Assembly: GCA_913776255.1 (NCBI GenBank)
Contig: CAJYLV010000015.1
Coordinates: 1 to 59,600 of the forward strand
From: an uncultured Sphingomonas sp.
GTDB lineage: Bacteria > Pseudomonadota > Alphaproteobacteria > Sphingomonadales > Sphingomonadaceae
Direction of reading: 5' to 3'
DNA length: 59,600 bases
In this document: piece after piece, positions 34,243-43,842 of the stretch
Position numbering within the stretch: position 1 is the stretch's first letter
Layout: the number at the start of each line of letters is the position of its first letter
Notes under the pieces: model-generated
Told to the model about the DNA's origin: nothing
The model's database searches: none
What the model saw: the letters and a program-made list of their open reading frames with translations, nothing else
Translations under genes and position numbers: made by a program

Positions 34243-34902
34243 TCACGCGTGATTGCCGCGTCGCGCCAGCGTGCGCTTGAGGCGGCGCGCGGCCTGCGCG
34301 GCCTCGCGAAGCACCGGCCAGCGGTCGAAGAACCGCAGCTCGGCGATATCGGTACGTGACGGGCGCTGGTCGGCGATCGGCGGCGCCGCGAAATGCGTGA
34401 CGACCTCCGGGTGCGCGCGGCGATACCAGACATAGGCGCCGTCGATGGTCGGGTGATCGTCGCGCGCCAGTAAGCCGCGCAGATAGGCGGCGAGCGCCGG
34501 GACGATGTCGGCGCTGAACCCCATGCAATGCGATCCGATGATGTCCGACCGTTTGAGATCGTCGGGTCGGGCGGCCTGGTAGCCGCCGTAGAAGATCTGC
34601 CACCCGTCCGGCAGCGCGGTGTCGCGCGCCGCGAGCGTGAAATCGGCATCGTCCTCGAGGATCAGCACGCTCGCCCCGGCCGCGGCGGCGGCCTCGAGGA
34701 TGTCGAGATGGCTGTGATAGCAGCCCCGCGCGCCGATCGAGTCGAACGTGCCGGGATCGTCGAAGCGGCAGGCCGCGAAGAAGCCGACGCGCGGATCGCC
34801 CTCGGCGCCGATCCGCCGCAGCTCGCCGAGCATCTCGGCGCGCCGGTCGGTGCGGTGCGCGAGGTTGACGATGCGGACGTGGTCGAAATGGTCGAACAGC
34901 AT
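34243..34902 (-). CDS. Glycosyltransferase family 25 protein
   Basis: 219 aa, length usual for the LPS-type GT25 family. N-terminal VRIVNLAHRTDRRAEM is the family start; ARGCYHSHLDIL and ILEDDADF (the ExDxD-like metal motif) follow, then GSHCMGFSADIV. Ends in a basic tail. It starts 4 nt after the stop of the GT4 gene, so it belongs to the GT2-GT4-GT25 operon (37077 to 34243). Likely adds a galactose- or glucose-like residue; acceptor unknown. Confidence 0.88.
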   Translation of the reverse strand: MLFDHFDHVRIVNLAHRTDRRAEMLGELRRIGAEGDPRVGFFAACRFDDPGTFDSIGARGCYHSHLDILEAAAAAGASVLILEDDADFTLAARDTALPDGWQIFYGGYQAARPDDLKRSDIIGSHCMGFSADIVPALAAYLRGLLARDDHPTIDGAYVWYRRAHPEVVTHFAAPPIADQRPSRTDIAELRFFDRWPVLREAAQAARRLKRTLARRGNHA

Positions 34903-34906
34903 CGGG

Positions 34907-36100
34907 TCAATCCTTTCCGAACCGGCGGGCGAGCGGCAGGACCGCGGTGGCGATGTCGAAGTCGCGTTCGACCTTCGCGCGCGCGGCGCCGGCCAGCCGG
35001 TCGCCGAGCGCGGGCTCGTCGCGAAGCCGGGCGATCACCCGGCGCAAATCGTCCCAGTCGCCGGGGCGGAACAGCAAGCCCTCGACGCCGTCCTCGATCA
35101 GCTCGGGCACGCCCGCGACGCGGCTGCCGACCACCGGCACCCCGATCGCCATCGCTTCCATGAGCACGATCGGCAGCCCTTCCATGAAGCTGGGCAGTAC
35201 GAGCAGGTCGGCGCGCGCGATCGCCGCCAGCGTCGCGCCCTCGTCGAGGCGACCGACGAGGCGGACGCGGTCGTTCAGCCCGTGCGCGGCGACCGCGGTC
35301 TCGATGTCGTCGCGCATCGGACCGTCGCCGACGAGCGTCAGCGCGACATCGAGCGGCGCGATCGCCTCGAGCAGCCCGAGATGCCCCTTTTCGGCGGAAA
35401 GCCGCGCGACGCAGACGATCTCGCGCCGGGGACCGGTGCGCGGCGGGGCGGCGGGGAGCCTTGGCAGGTCGAGCCCGCAGCGCACGGTCGCGAACTTGTG
35501 CCAGTGCGCGGGCGCGGTGACGCGCATCGCCTGTGCGCGCCCGAACCACGAGACGCAGGCCGCGAAGTCCGCCGCCTCCAGCTTCGCGCCCAGCGTCAGC
35601 CCGGCGGGATAGTCGGTTTCGGAGATACCGTGCAGCGTCAGGCTCCACGGCAGACCGGCGAAGCGCGCCGCGAGCATCCCGACCGTCGCGCCGGCATTGG
35701 CGAAATGGTTGTGGACGCGGGTGATGCCGTCCTCGCGCAGCAGCTGTGCAAGCACCACCGCCTCGGCGAAGTGGAACAGCGACCACAGCAACGCCTTCGT
35801 CCCCGGCGCCCGGTGGCGCAGCGCGAGCCGCAGCAGCGCGAGCCACGCGCCGGGGCGCGTGGTGATCGCGCGGAGGTGCGCGCCGAACAGGGTGGCGATG
35901 CGCATCGGCAGCACGAACCGGGTGGTGTCGAACGACGCTCTGTCCTCGGGCGCCTTCAGCTCGGCGGGCGACGGGCGGCGGATGCTGTAGGTGCGGATAT
36001 CGACGCCGTGGCGGCGCAGGCTGTCGACCTCGCGGCGGATGAAGGTGTGCGACGAGGCCGGATACTGGCTCACGACATAGGCGATGCGCGGGTCGGTCAT
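34907..36100 (-). CDS. Glycosyltransferase family 4 protein
   Basis: 397 aa GT-B enzyme. ATG 36100 overlaps the upstream GT2 stop (ATGA). N-terminal domain: IAYVVSQYPASSHTFIRREV, VHNHFANAGATVGMLAA and SLTLHGISETDY; C-terminal domain: VARLSAEKGHLGLLEAI, LVGDGPMRDDIE, LVLPSFMEGLPIVLMEAMAI with the EX7E-type glutamates, and VPVVGSRVAGVPELI. Retaining transferase using a nucleotide sugar at the inner membrane face. Middle gene of a three-gene operon. Confidence 0.92.
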   Translation of the reverse strand: MTDPRIAYVVSQYPASSHTFIRREVDSLRRHGVDIRTYSIRRPSPAELKAPEDRASFDTTRFVLPMRIATLFGAHLRAITTRPGAWLALLRLALRHRAPGTKALLWSLFHFAEAVVLAQLLREDGITRVHNHFANAGATVGMLAARFAGLPWSLTLHGISETDYPAGLTLGAKLEAADFAACVSWFGRAQAMRVTAPAHWHKFATVRCGLDLPRLPAAPPRTGPRREIVCVARLSAEKGHLGLLEAIAPLDVALTLVGDGPMRDDIETAVAAHGLNDRVRLVGRLDEGATLAAIARADLLVLPSFMEGLPIVLMEAMAIGVPVVGSRVAGVPELIEDGVEGLLFRPGDWDDLRRVIARLRDEPALGDRLAGAARAKVERDFDIATAVLPLARRFGKD

Positions 36101-37077
36101 TTGTAGGTGATCGCCGAGGTGAGATGACGCGCGCGCCGGTAACGGATGACGCCCTGCAGCTCCGGGAATTTCGCGAGCATCGTGAAGAAGGCATGCGGCC
36201 ACGCCATCCCGCGCGGCTGCCCGCCGCGCAGCGCGATCCGCGCCACCTGTCCCGCGAAGGCGGCGATCGGGAGCAGCAGGAAGGCGGGGTGGACGAGCAG
36301 CGCCAGCGCGACGCCGACGAACGGGATGATCCCGGCCCAGAGCTGCGCGCGCCGCACCTCGGTGCGGTAGAGCGGCTGCGGCAACGCGGCGGTGGCGTCG
36401 CCGGCCTGCGCATAGCCGAACCCGGTGCGCACCGCCCGCCACCACCATTGCCTGAAGCGGAGCATCGCGGCGTCATGGCGGGTCATCTCGGCGTCGATCC
36501 GCCACACCCGCCACCCGGCGGCACGCAGCCGCGCGCACAGCTCGGGTTCCTCGCCGGCGGTGAGCGTATCGGTGAAGCCGCCGAGCGCGCGCACCGCGGC
36601 GGCGCGCATCAGCGAATCGCCGCCGCACGCGCTCGCCTCGCCGATCGGCGTGTCCCATTCCATGTCGCACAGCCGGTTGTAGACCGAGGCGTCCGGGAAG
36701 CGCTCGCGCCGCCGGCCGCAGACCACCGCGACATCGGGGTGCGCGTCGAGGAACGCGGTGGCGGTCGCCAGCCAGCCGGCGTCCAGCTCGCAATCGCCGT
36801 CGACGAATTGCACCAGCTCGACGTCCGGAAGCGCCGCCAGCCCGGCGTTGCGCGCGCGCGCGGCGGTGAAGGGCAGGGTGAGATCAAGATCGACCACCGT
36901 CGCACCCAGTGCGCGGGCGCGATCGGCGCTGCCGTCGGTCGACGCCGAGTCGACGTACACGACGTTTGCGCCGCTCCCGTCGAGCGCGCGCAGGCAGCGG
37001 ACCAGTCGCTCGCCTTCGTTGCGCCCGATCGCGACGATACCGATCCGGGTCGGCGAAAGGGGGGAAGGAAAGGTCAT
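36097..37077 (-). CDS. Glycosyltransferase family 2 protein with C-terminal membrane segments
   Basis: 326 aa from ATG 37077. GT-A features: IGIVAIGRNEGERLVRCL, VYVDSASTDGSADRA, ARARNAGLAAL, and the metal motif FVDGDCELD; CGGDSLMRAAAVRALGGF and AGEEPELCARLRAAGW complete the catalytic part. Two hydrophobic helices occur near residues 255-290. First gene of the GT2-GT4-GT25 operon, divergent from the GT4 gene at 37205. The 127-nt gap 37078-37204 should hold both promoters. Confidence 0.9.
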   Translation of the reverse strand: MTFPSPLSPTRIGIVAIGRNEGERLVRCLRALDGSGANVVYVDSASTDGSADRARALGATVVDLDLTLPFTAARARNAGLAALPDVELVQFVDGDCELDAGWLATATAFLDAHPDVAVVCGRRRERFPDASVYNRLCDMEWDTPIGEASACGGDSLMRAAAVRALGGFTDTLTAGEEPELCARLRAAGWRVWRIDAEMTRHDAAMLRFRQWWWRAVRTGFGYAQAGDATAALPQPLYRTEVRRAQLWAGIIPFVGVALALLVHPAFLLLPIAAFAGQVARIALRGGQPRGMAWPHAFFTMLAKFPELQGVIRYRRARHLTSAITYK

Positions 37078-37204
37078 GCAGCCGCAGCGGTCGTCCAGTG
37101 AGCGTTGCGAATCAAGCCGGATTGATCCACCGCCCACGCCTCTAGCATCGCACAGGTTAAATTCGAGGGATCGCGGAGCGTGCGTGCGGGATAAGGACAT
37201 CACG

Positions 37205-38311
37205 ATGCGGATTCTGTTTGCCCTGCCCGGTTTCCACCGCTTCGAGCGCGGCGCCGAGATCGCGTTGCTGTCGCTGGCGGCCGAGCTGGGGCGGGCGGGC
37301 GAGGACGTGACGGTGATCGGCTCGGGCGAGGCGCGCGCCGGCACGCCCTATCGCTTCCTGCACGCCGGATCGGTGCGCCGCGAGCGGCTGGAGAAATTGC
37401 CGCGAGTTCCGGCGCTGCGCAGCGACACCGGCTGGGAGGAGGCGACCTTCGCGCCGGGGCTGTTCCGCGCCTATCGCCCCGCGGACCATGACGTGACCGT
37501 CACGTGCTCGTTCCCGTTCACCAACTGGGTGCTGCGACGCCCGGTGCCGGGGGGCCGTCGCCCGCCGCACGTCTTCGTGACGCAGAACGGCGACTGGCCG
37601 GCGATCTCGAACGATTCGGAGTTCCGCACCTTCGGCTGCGAGGGGCTGGTGTGCACCAACCCCGATTATCTCGAACGCAATCGCGACCGCTGGCGCTGCG
37701 CGCTGATCCCCAATGGCATCGACGCGGCGCGGTTCACGCCGGGCGCGGCGGAGCGCGCGCGGCTGGGGTTGCCGGAGCAGGGACCGATCGTGCTGATGGT
37801 CAGCGCGCTGATCCCGTCGAAGCGTGTCGAGGACGGCGTGCGCGCGGTCAGCCACCTGCCGGGCGCGCAGCTCGTCGTCGCGGGCGACGGACCCGAGCGC
37901 GAGGCGGTCGATCGGCTGGCCGGCGAGCTGCTGCCTGGGCGGTTCCGCCGCCTGACGGTGGCTGCGACCGAGATGCCGGCGCTCTATCGCTCGGCGGACG
38001 TGTTCCTGCACCTGTCGAAGGAGGAATCGTTCGGCAACGTCTATATCGAGGCGCTCGGTTGTGGCGCACCGGTGGTCGGGCATGATTCGGCGCGGCTGCG
38101 CTGGATCGTCGGCGACGATGCGGTGCTGCTCGATACGTCCGACCCGGAGGCGGTGGCGCGCGCGCTGGAACAGGCGATCGCGTCGCGTGAGACACTGGTG
38201 CCGCGCGGCGTGGCGCGTGCGGCCAACTTCGCGTGGCCGCGGGTGGCGGCGCAATATCGCGATTTCCTGGCCGAGGTGATTGCGGCGCAGACGTCGTCAT
38301 TGCGAGCGTAA
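37205..38311 (+). CDS. Glycosyltransferase family 4 protein
   Basis: 368 aa GT-B enzyme. AAGGA lies 9 nt upstream of ATG 37205. N-terminal MRILFALPGFHRFERGAEIA, then FVTQNGDWPA, IPNGIDAARFTPG, VSALIPSKRVEDGVRAV, VVAGDGPERE and the C-terminal LSKEESFGNVYIEALGCGAPV with the glutamate pair. The last residues (TSSLRA) and the stop codon are part of the left arm of the palindromic repeat at 38296, suggesting the repeat inserted into or reshaped the gene end. Transcribed alone. Confidence 0.92.
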   Translation: MRILFALPGFHRFERGAEIALLSLAAELGRAGEDVTVIGSGEARAGTPYRFLHAGSVRRERLEKLPRVPALRSDTGWEEATFAPGLFRAYRPADHDVTVTCSFPFTNWVLRRPVPGGRRPPHVFVTQNGDWPAISNDSEFRTFGCEGLVCTNPDYLERNRDRWRCALIPNGIDAARFTPGAAERARLGLPEQGPIVLMVSALIPSKRVEDGVRAVSHLPGAQLVVAGDGPEREAVDRLAGELLPGRFRRLTVAATEMPALYRSADVFLHLSKEESFGNVYIEALGCGAPVVGHDSARLRWIVGDDAVLLDTSDPEAVARALEQAIASRETLVPRGVARAANFAWPRVAAQYRDFLAEVIAAQTSSLRA

Positions 38312-38370
38312 CGAAGCAATCCAGGGCGTCCTGATCCGGCGCTGGATTGCTTCGCTACGCTCGCAATGAC
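38296..38370. repeat. Palindromic repeat overlapping the end of the GT4 gene
   Basis: Two 29-nt arms, 38296-38324 and 38342-38370, are inverted copies with one mismatch (GTCATTGCGAGCGTA...). The 17-nt spacer gives a long hairpin. The left arm encodes the last residues and stop of the GT4 gene; the right arm ends 10 nt before the convergent decarboxylase stop. Palindromes with this GTCATTGCGAGCG core are common in proteobacterial genomes as far as I know. Its sequence is unrelated to the repeat at 4433. Confidence 0.85.
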
Positions 38371-38380
38371 GGCATTGAGG

Positions 38381-39337
<957 letters not shown>

Positions 39338-39456
39338 TCGGACCCGATCCCCTGCTTCGTTCGCCTGTCCGCGAGCGCCGTCCGGCGTCGCGCGCAAAGC
39401 GTTAGTCTCCGGCTACTAAGGAGGCGTTACGCCTTGCGCAAACACTGTTATGGGAC

Positions 39457-40437
39457 ATGGATATGCAGCGGATCCCGATCCTCGACGGCTGGCGCGCGCT
39501 CAGCATCCTGCTGGTGCTCGCCGGGCATCTGCTGCCGCTCGGCCCGCACCGCTGGAGCATGAACGCGGCGGTGGCCGGCACGGGCATGGCGCTGTTCTTC
39601 ACGCTGTCGGGCTTCCTGATCACGCAATTCATGCTGCATCGCCCCGACGTCCGCGCCTTCCTGATCCGGCGGCTGTTCCGGATCGTGCCGCTGGCGTGGC
39701 TGGCGATGCTGAGCCTGGCGATCGCGACGCGCGCCGACGTGCAGACGATGCTCGCCAACCTGCTGTTCGTCGCCAATCTGCCGCCGGTGCGGATGTTGCA
39801 CGGCGGGGAGCATCTGTGGAGCCTGTGCGTCGAGGTGCAGTTCTACGCCGGCGTGGCGCTGATCGTCGCGCTGGGCGGCGCGCGCGGGTTGTCGATCCTG
39901 CCGGTCCTCTGCGTCGCGGTGACGCTGGGTCGCGTCGCGGACGGCGCGTTGATGAGCAATTACACATGGCAGCGCATCGACGAGATCCTGGCGGGCGCGA
40001 CGCTGGCGCTGCTCCATGCGCGGCTGGTCGCGGCGCCGCTGCGGCGGGCGCTGCCGGCGTGGCTGCCGCTGGTGCTGCTGGTGCTGACGGTGGCGGCGGC
40101 GAACGAGGCGGGCGGGGTGCTCAACTATTTCCGGCCGTATCTGGCGGCGGCCGCGATCGGCACGTCGATCGTCGCGGCGCCGGCGTGGATGCAAACGCTC
40201 TTCGCGGCGCGGCCGGCCCGCTACATCGCGGAGATCTCCTACGCGCTCTACGTCTTCCACGGCATGTTTGCGGCGACCTGGCTGGGCAGCGGCGACACGC
40301 TGGTGAAATATGCCAAGCGCCCGCTGCTGTTCGCGGCGACGTTCGCGGCGGCGCATCTGTCGACCTTCCGCTTCGAACATCCGCTGATCGCGCTCGGCAA
40401 GCGGATCGAGCGGCGCCGCGTGCCCGCCGCTATCTAG
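39457..40437 (+). CDS. Acyltransferase family 3 membrane protein
   Basis: 326 aa with about nine or ten hydrophobic segments. Begins MDMQRIPILDGWRALSILLVLAGH, with the family's arginine and histidine; GMALFFTLSGFLIT, RRLFRIVPLAW, GGEHLWSLCVEVQFY (the E/Q-Y motif) and, near the end, YIAEISYALYVFHGMF fit OafA/NolX-type O-acyltransferases. Shorter than the copy at 30784 and not closely similar. Its TAG overlaps the TAG of the convergent GT2 gene (CTAG), so there is no space for a terminator. Confidence 0.9.
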   Translation: MDMQRIPILDGWRALSILLVLAGHLLPLGPHRWSMNAAVAGTGMALFFTLSGFLITQFMLHRPDVRAFLIRRLFRIVPLAWLAMLSLAIATRADVQTMLANLLFVANLPPVRMLHGGEHLWSLCVEVQFYAGVALIVALGGARGLSILPVLCVAVTLGRVADGALMSNYTWQRIDEILAGATLALLHARLVAAPLRRALPAWLPLVLLVLTVAAANEAGGVLNYFRPYLAAAAIGTSIVAAPAWMQTLFAARPARYIAEISYALYVFHGMFAATWLGSGDTLVKYAKRPLLFAATFAAAHLSTFRFEHPLIALGKRIERRRVPAAI

Positions 40438-41609
40438 CGGCCGGCGCGCAGCCAGTCGGTCGGACGCTTGCGCGCGAGCCTGAGATACAGCGGGATCTTC
40501 CAGAGGATGTAGAGCGGCAGCCGGATCGCGGCCGCGCCCGACAGGAACGGCCGGCCGACCCGCGCCCATGCAACGACCAGCGCGGCCAGCGCGATCGCCA
40601 GCACCACGCCGAGCAGCAACGCCGGCCATGCCGCTGCGCCGGCGAGCGCGAGCAGCGCCAGCGCCGCCAATCCGGCGACGTCGAGCAAGAGCAGCAACGT
40701 CAGCGGCGGGACCGCGAGGCTCAGCCCCGCCCAGATGTCGCGCAGCGCGCCGGTGCGCAGCCCGGCGGCGATCGCGGGCAAGGCGTGGCGGCGCGAGGTG
40801 GCGAGGAACCCGCCCTCCCAGCGGGTGCGCTGCTTGAGCGTGCCCTCCGCGCTGCTCGCCGCACTCCACACGGTGGCGCCGGCGGCGAAGCGCGCCGGGG
40901 TGCCCTGCCGCGCGAGATCGAGGCCGAGCGCGAGATCCTCGACGATGTCGTCGGTCGCCAGCGGCGCCGCGCGGAAGACCGGCCATGGGAACGCCATGCC
41001 GGTTCCGGTCAGATTGACGCGCCCGGCCAGCCGTTGAAGACCGCGTTGTCGCACGAGATTCTTGATCGCGAACGCGAAATTGGAGACCTGGACCATCGGC
41101 GCGGCGGTGCGCTCTGGCCGCATCAGATAGCTGGCCTGCGCCGGCGTCGCCTGCGCCGCCGCCGCCAGCGCGACCAGCGAGGCGCGATCGATCGTGCAAT
41201 CGGCGTCGAGCACGATCGCGACCGCGCAGGAGTCCGCGCGCGCGGCGAGATGATCGCGGGCATGAGCGAGCGCGAAGCCCTTGCCGCGATGCGACGGATC
41301 GTCGCGGCGCAGCACCTGCGCCCCGGCCCGCTCCGCGAGCACGGCGGTGTCGTCGGTGCAATTGTCCGCGACCACCAGCACCTCGAACCCGTCCGGCAGT
41401 TCGGCGGCGAGCAGCGTCAGCGTGCGGGTGATGACTGCGGCCTCGTCGTTGGCGGGCATCACGATGACGACCGGCCCCGCCGCGGCGTTCGCGCCGGCCT
41501 GAGGGGACATCGCGCGGAGCCCGGCGATCACCTCGATCGCGAAGGCCGCGGTCAGCACCACGAGCGGCGCGGCGAGCACCGCCGCCACGATCGTTGCGAT
41601 CACCTCCAT
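40434..41609 (-). CDS. Processive-type glycosyltransferase family 2 membrane protein
   Basis: 391 aa. N-terminal helix (about 4-27), GT-A domain with VVIVMPANDEAAVITRTL, VVADNCTDDTAVLAE, HRGKGFALAHARD, VLDADCTID (DxD-like), DDIVEDLALGLDLA (ED) and the QRTRWEGG motif, which corresponds to the Q/RxxRW signature of cellulose/hyaluronan synthase-like enzymes. Three or four C-terminal helices (about 285-375) follow. ATG 41609 has GGGGG nearby upstream. Divergent from xrtV and overlapping the acyltransferase stop by 4 nt. Polymer-forming or single-addition activity cannot be decided. Confidence 0.87.
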   Translation of the reverse strand: MEVIATIVAAVLAAPLVVLTAAFAIEVIAGLRAMSPQAGANAAAGPVVIVMPANDEAAVITRTLTLLAAELPDGFEVLVVADNCTDDTAVLAERAGAQVLRRDDPSHRGKGFALAHARDHLAARADSCAVAIVLDADCTIDRASLVALAAAAQATPAQASYLMRPERTAAPMVQVSNFAFAIKNLVRQRGLQRLAGRVNLTGTGMAFPWPVFRAAPLATDDIVEDLALGLDLARQGTPARFAAGATVWSAASSAEGTLKQRTRWEGGFLATSRRHALPAIAAGLRTGALRDIWAGLSLAVPPLTLLLLLDVAGLAALALLALAGAAAWPALLLGVVLAIALAALVVAWARVGRPFLSGAAAIRLPLYILWKIPLYLRLARKRPTDWLRAGR

Positions 41610-41864
41610 CGTCTCGCCCCCGCTTCCTGACCCATGCCGCCGCGTCCGCCTGTAGGCGGTCGTGCGCCGGTCCGCCATGCCACGGCGCGAGTTTACCGAA
41701 CCTTGAGGAAGATGCCCGCATGGTCGACGTCCCGGGACGGGAAGCGCCGCGCTGGCCGCCACGTCGCGTCGGTTGCAGCGGGGGGCGGGAATGTCTAGAA
41801 GGATCAGGCCGGAAGGGGCGCCGGTGCCAGCCAGGATTGTGCCCGCGCGTCGGAAGCAGACAAG
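41610..41864. promoter_or_regulatory. Divergent control region, GT2 / exosortase operon
   Basis: 255 nt without a credible gene. It is expected to carry the promoter of xrtV-epsI and that of the GT2 gene. No clear consensus elements or repeats were found. Confidence 0.35.
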
Positions 41865-42791
41865 GTGAACAACGAAGCCGTCGGAACATGGGAGGCTGCG
41901 GACCGCAAGCCGTCGCGACGACGCGCCGTGACGTTGCGCCGGCCCAAGCTGCCACCGTCCGCATGGCTGCTGATCGCCGGCATGATCGCGCTGGGCATCC
42001 CGACGATGCTCACCGTCGCGCGCGTCAGCTGGTCGACCGAGCAGGGCGGCCACGGCCCGCTCGTGCTGGCGACCGGCCTGTGGCTGATGTGGCGCGAGGT
42101 GCCGCGCGCCTTGCGCTTGCGGACGCCCGGCAATGCGTGGCTCGGCGGTGCGTTCGTCGCCTTGTGCCTGCTCGCCTATCTGGTGGCGCACATCACCGGG
42201 ATCATCGAGATCGAGGGCTTCGCCTTCTACGGCGCATTGCTCGGCGCGGGCTATCTGCTCTTCGGCGGTCCGGTGCTGCGCGAATTGTGGTTCCCGCTGT
42301 TCTATCTGGGCTTCGTCTTCCCGCCGCCCGATCAGGCGGTGGCGATCATCACCCAGCCGATCAAGATCGCGATCTCCGAGCAGGCGGTGAACCTGCTCTA
42401 TGCGCTCGGCTATCCGATCGGCAGCTCCGGCGTATCGATTCAGATCGCGCAATACGACCTGCTGGTCGCGGCGGCCTGCGCGGGGCTGAACTCGATCATC
42501 AGCCTGACCGCGATCTGCCTCTTCTACATCTATGTCCGGCACCACGCCAATTGGCGGTACAGCGTGCTGCTGATGCTGACGATCATTCCGATCGCGGTCT
42601 TCGCCAATTTCGTGCGGGTCATCCTGCTGATCCTCATCACCTATTATTTCGGGGACGCCGCTGCGCAGGGCTTTGCGCACGATTTCGCCGGGCTGGTGAT
42701 GTTCCTGATCTCGGTGCTGACGATCTTCGCGATCGACGGAATGGCCGCGCCGTTGCGCCGCGCTCTGGGGGATGGCCATGACGACGAGTGA
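41865..42791 (+). CDS. xrtV: Exosortase V, membrane transpeptidase-like sorting enzyme
   Basis: 308 aa from GTG 41865 (no nearby in-frame ATG). Eight or so membrane helices after a basic, soluble N-terminus of about 35 residues. The exosortase triad is intact: Cys205 in VAAACAGLNSI, Arg251 in FANFVRVILL and His272 in GFAHDFAGLV. Exosortases recognise the tripartite C-terminal tail of PEP-CTERM-like proteins, cut near it and probably attach the protein to a surface glycan. The V assignment rests on the following small accessory gene and on PEPxxWA tails in the window. Overlaps epsI by 14 nt. Confidence 0.9.
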   Translation: MNNEAVGTWEAADRKPSRRRAVTLRRPKLPPSAWLLIAGMIALGIPTMLTVARVSWSTEQGGHGPLVLATGLWLMWREVPRALRLRTPGNAWLGGAFVALCLLAYLVAHITGIIEIEGFAFYGALLGAGYLLFGGPVLRELWFPLFYLGFVFPPPDQAVAIITQPIKIAISEQAVNLLYALGYPIGSSGVSIQIAQYDLLVAAACAGLNSIISLTAICLFYIYVRHHANWRYSVLLMLTIIPIAVFANFVRVILLILITYYFGDAAAQGFAHDFAGLVMFLISVLTIFAIDGMAAPLRRALGDGHDDE

Positions 42792-43479
42792 CCGCGCGGG
42801 CAACGAGCCCGCGCTCAGCCGCCGGCAGGCGATCCTGGGCGGCGCCTTCCTGCTGACCGCCGGTACGGCGGTGGCGCGGGTGCCGCGGCACCACATCGAC
42901 CTGCTGGGCGACCGCAAGATCGACAAGCTGATCCCGCAGAAGATCGGCGAATGGGCCTTCTATTCCAAGAGCGGGCTGGTCGTGCCGCCGGCCGACCAGC
43001 TGAAGGACGCGCTCTATTCGCAGCTGATGACGCGCGTCTATGTCGCGGCGGACGCGTTGCCGATCATGCTGCTGATCGCGCAGAGCGGCGGGCAGACCGG
43101 CGTCCTGCAGGTCCATCGCCCCGAATATTGCTATCCCGCCAGCGGCTTCACGCTGATGGAACGCACCGTGCTGCCGATCGGCCTGCCGGGCAGCCAGCTC
43201 GAGGCGACCGCGATCACCGCCAAGGCCGACGACCGCACCGAGCAATTGCTGTATTGGACGCGCGTCGGCGAGGACATGCCGCTCACCTGGGCGCGGCAAC
43301 GCTGGTCGGTGGCGCGCGCCAATCTGAAGGGCGATGTTCCCGACGCGGTGCTGGTGCGAGTCTCGGCGCTGACCGCGGACCGCGAAGCGGGGATGGCGGC
43401 CTTGACGCGGTTCGTGCAGGCGATGTTCGCCGCGGTCCCGCCCGACGTCCGCCGCTTCCTCGACATCGACGCGCGCTGA
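42778..43479 (+). CDS. epsI: Exosortase-associated protein EpsI
   Basis: 233 aa. ATG 42778 is preferred over ATG 42772 because GGGGG lies 6 nt upstream. An N-terminal arginine pair and hydrophobic stretch (SRRQAILGGAFLLTAGTAVA) act as anchor or Tat-like signal. The EpsI family motif is seen in VHRPEYCYPASGFTLM; upstream KIGEWAF is also typical. EpsI proteins are encoded with, or fused to, exosortases in EPS loci; their exact biochemical role is not known. Coupled to xrtV by overlap. Confidence 0.88.
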   Translation: MTTSDRAGNEPALSRRQAILGGAFLLTAGTAVARVPRHHIDLLGDRKIDKLIPQKIGEWAFYSKSGLVVPPADQLKDALYSQLMTRVYVAADALPIMLLIAQSGGQTGVLQVHRPEYCYPASGFTLMERTVLPIGLPGSQLEATAITAKADDRTEQLLYWTRVGEDMPLTWARQRWSVARANLKGDVPDAVLVRVSALTADREAGMAALTRFVQAMFAAVPPDVRRFLDIDAR

Positions 43480-43498
43480 CCCGCGCGGCGGCGCGCCG

Positions 43499-43747
43499 TC
43501 AGGAGCGGCGCGGCAGCTCGATCGGCTTGAGCACCAGCAGGATGAAGACGAGGTTGGCGACGATCAGCAGGCTGGCCAGCAGGTCGTGCCCGGCGTTGCC
43601 GAGATAGTTGGCGAGCGCGCACATCGCCGCGCCGGCGAGATAGGCGATCATCGAATCCTGATGATCGTCCGCCATCGAACGCTGCAGAAACAGCACGACG
43701 AGGCCGGCAAAGATGGCCAGTGTGACCCAATCGTAGACCGTTTCCAT
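43499..43747 (-). CDS. Small membrane protein, probable XrtV-system accessory protein
   Basis: 82 aa from ATG 43747 (GGGAA 7 nt upstream); a GTG at 43777 would add ten residues. Three hydrophobic segments, METVYDWVTLAIFAGLVVLF at the start, IAYLAGAAMCALANYLG, and LLASLLIVANLVFILLV. Its size, topology and position beside xrtV and epsI fit the small accessory protein reported with exosortase V; I rely on memory of that family. Reads toward epsI, tail to tail. Confidence 0.7.
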   Translation of the reverse strand: METVYDWVTLAIFAGLVVLFLQRSMADDHQDSMIAYLAGAAMCALANYLGNAGHDLLASLLIVANLVFILLVLKPIELPRRS

Positions 43748-43842
43748 GGAAGGTTCCCAATTACCGTCGTGAGGCACTACAGGATTTGATCTGCCGGTGC
43801 TAGTAACGGCGCAATGTCGAAGTGTCCCAGGGGGAAATCAAA

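Noticed and set aside
39448..41964. 838-codon and 830-codon minus-strand frames across the acyltransferase and GT2 region
   Set aside because: Only the C-terminal part of the second frame (from 41609) is a real glycosyltransferase; the rest is open by composition.
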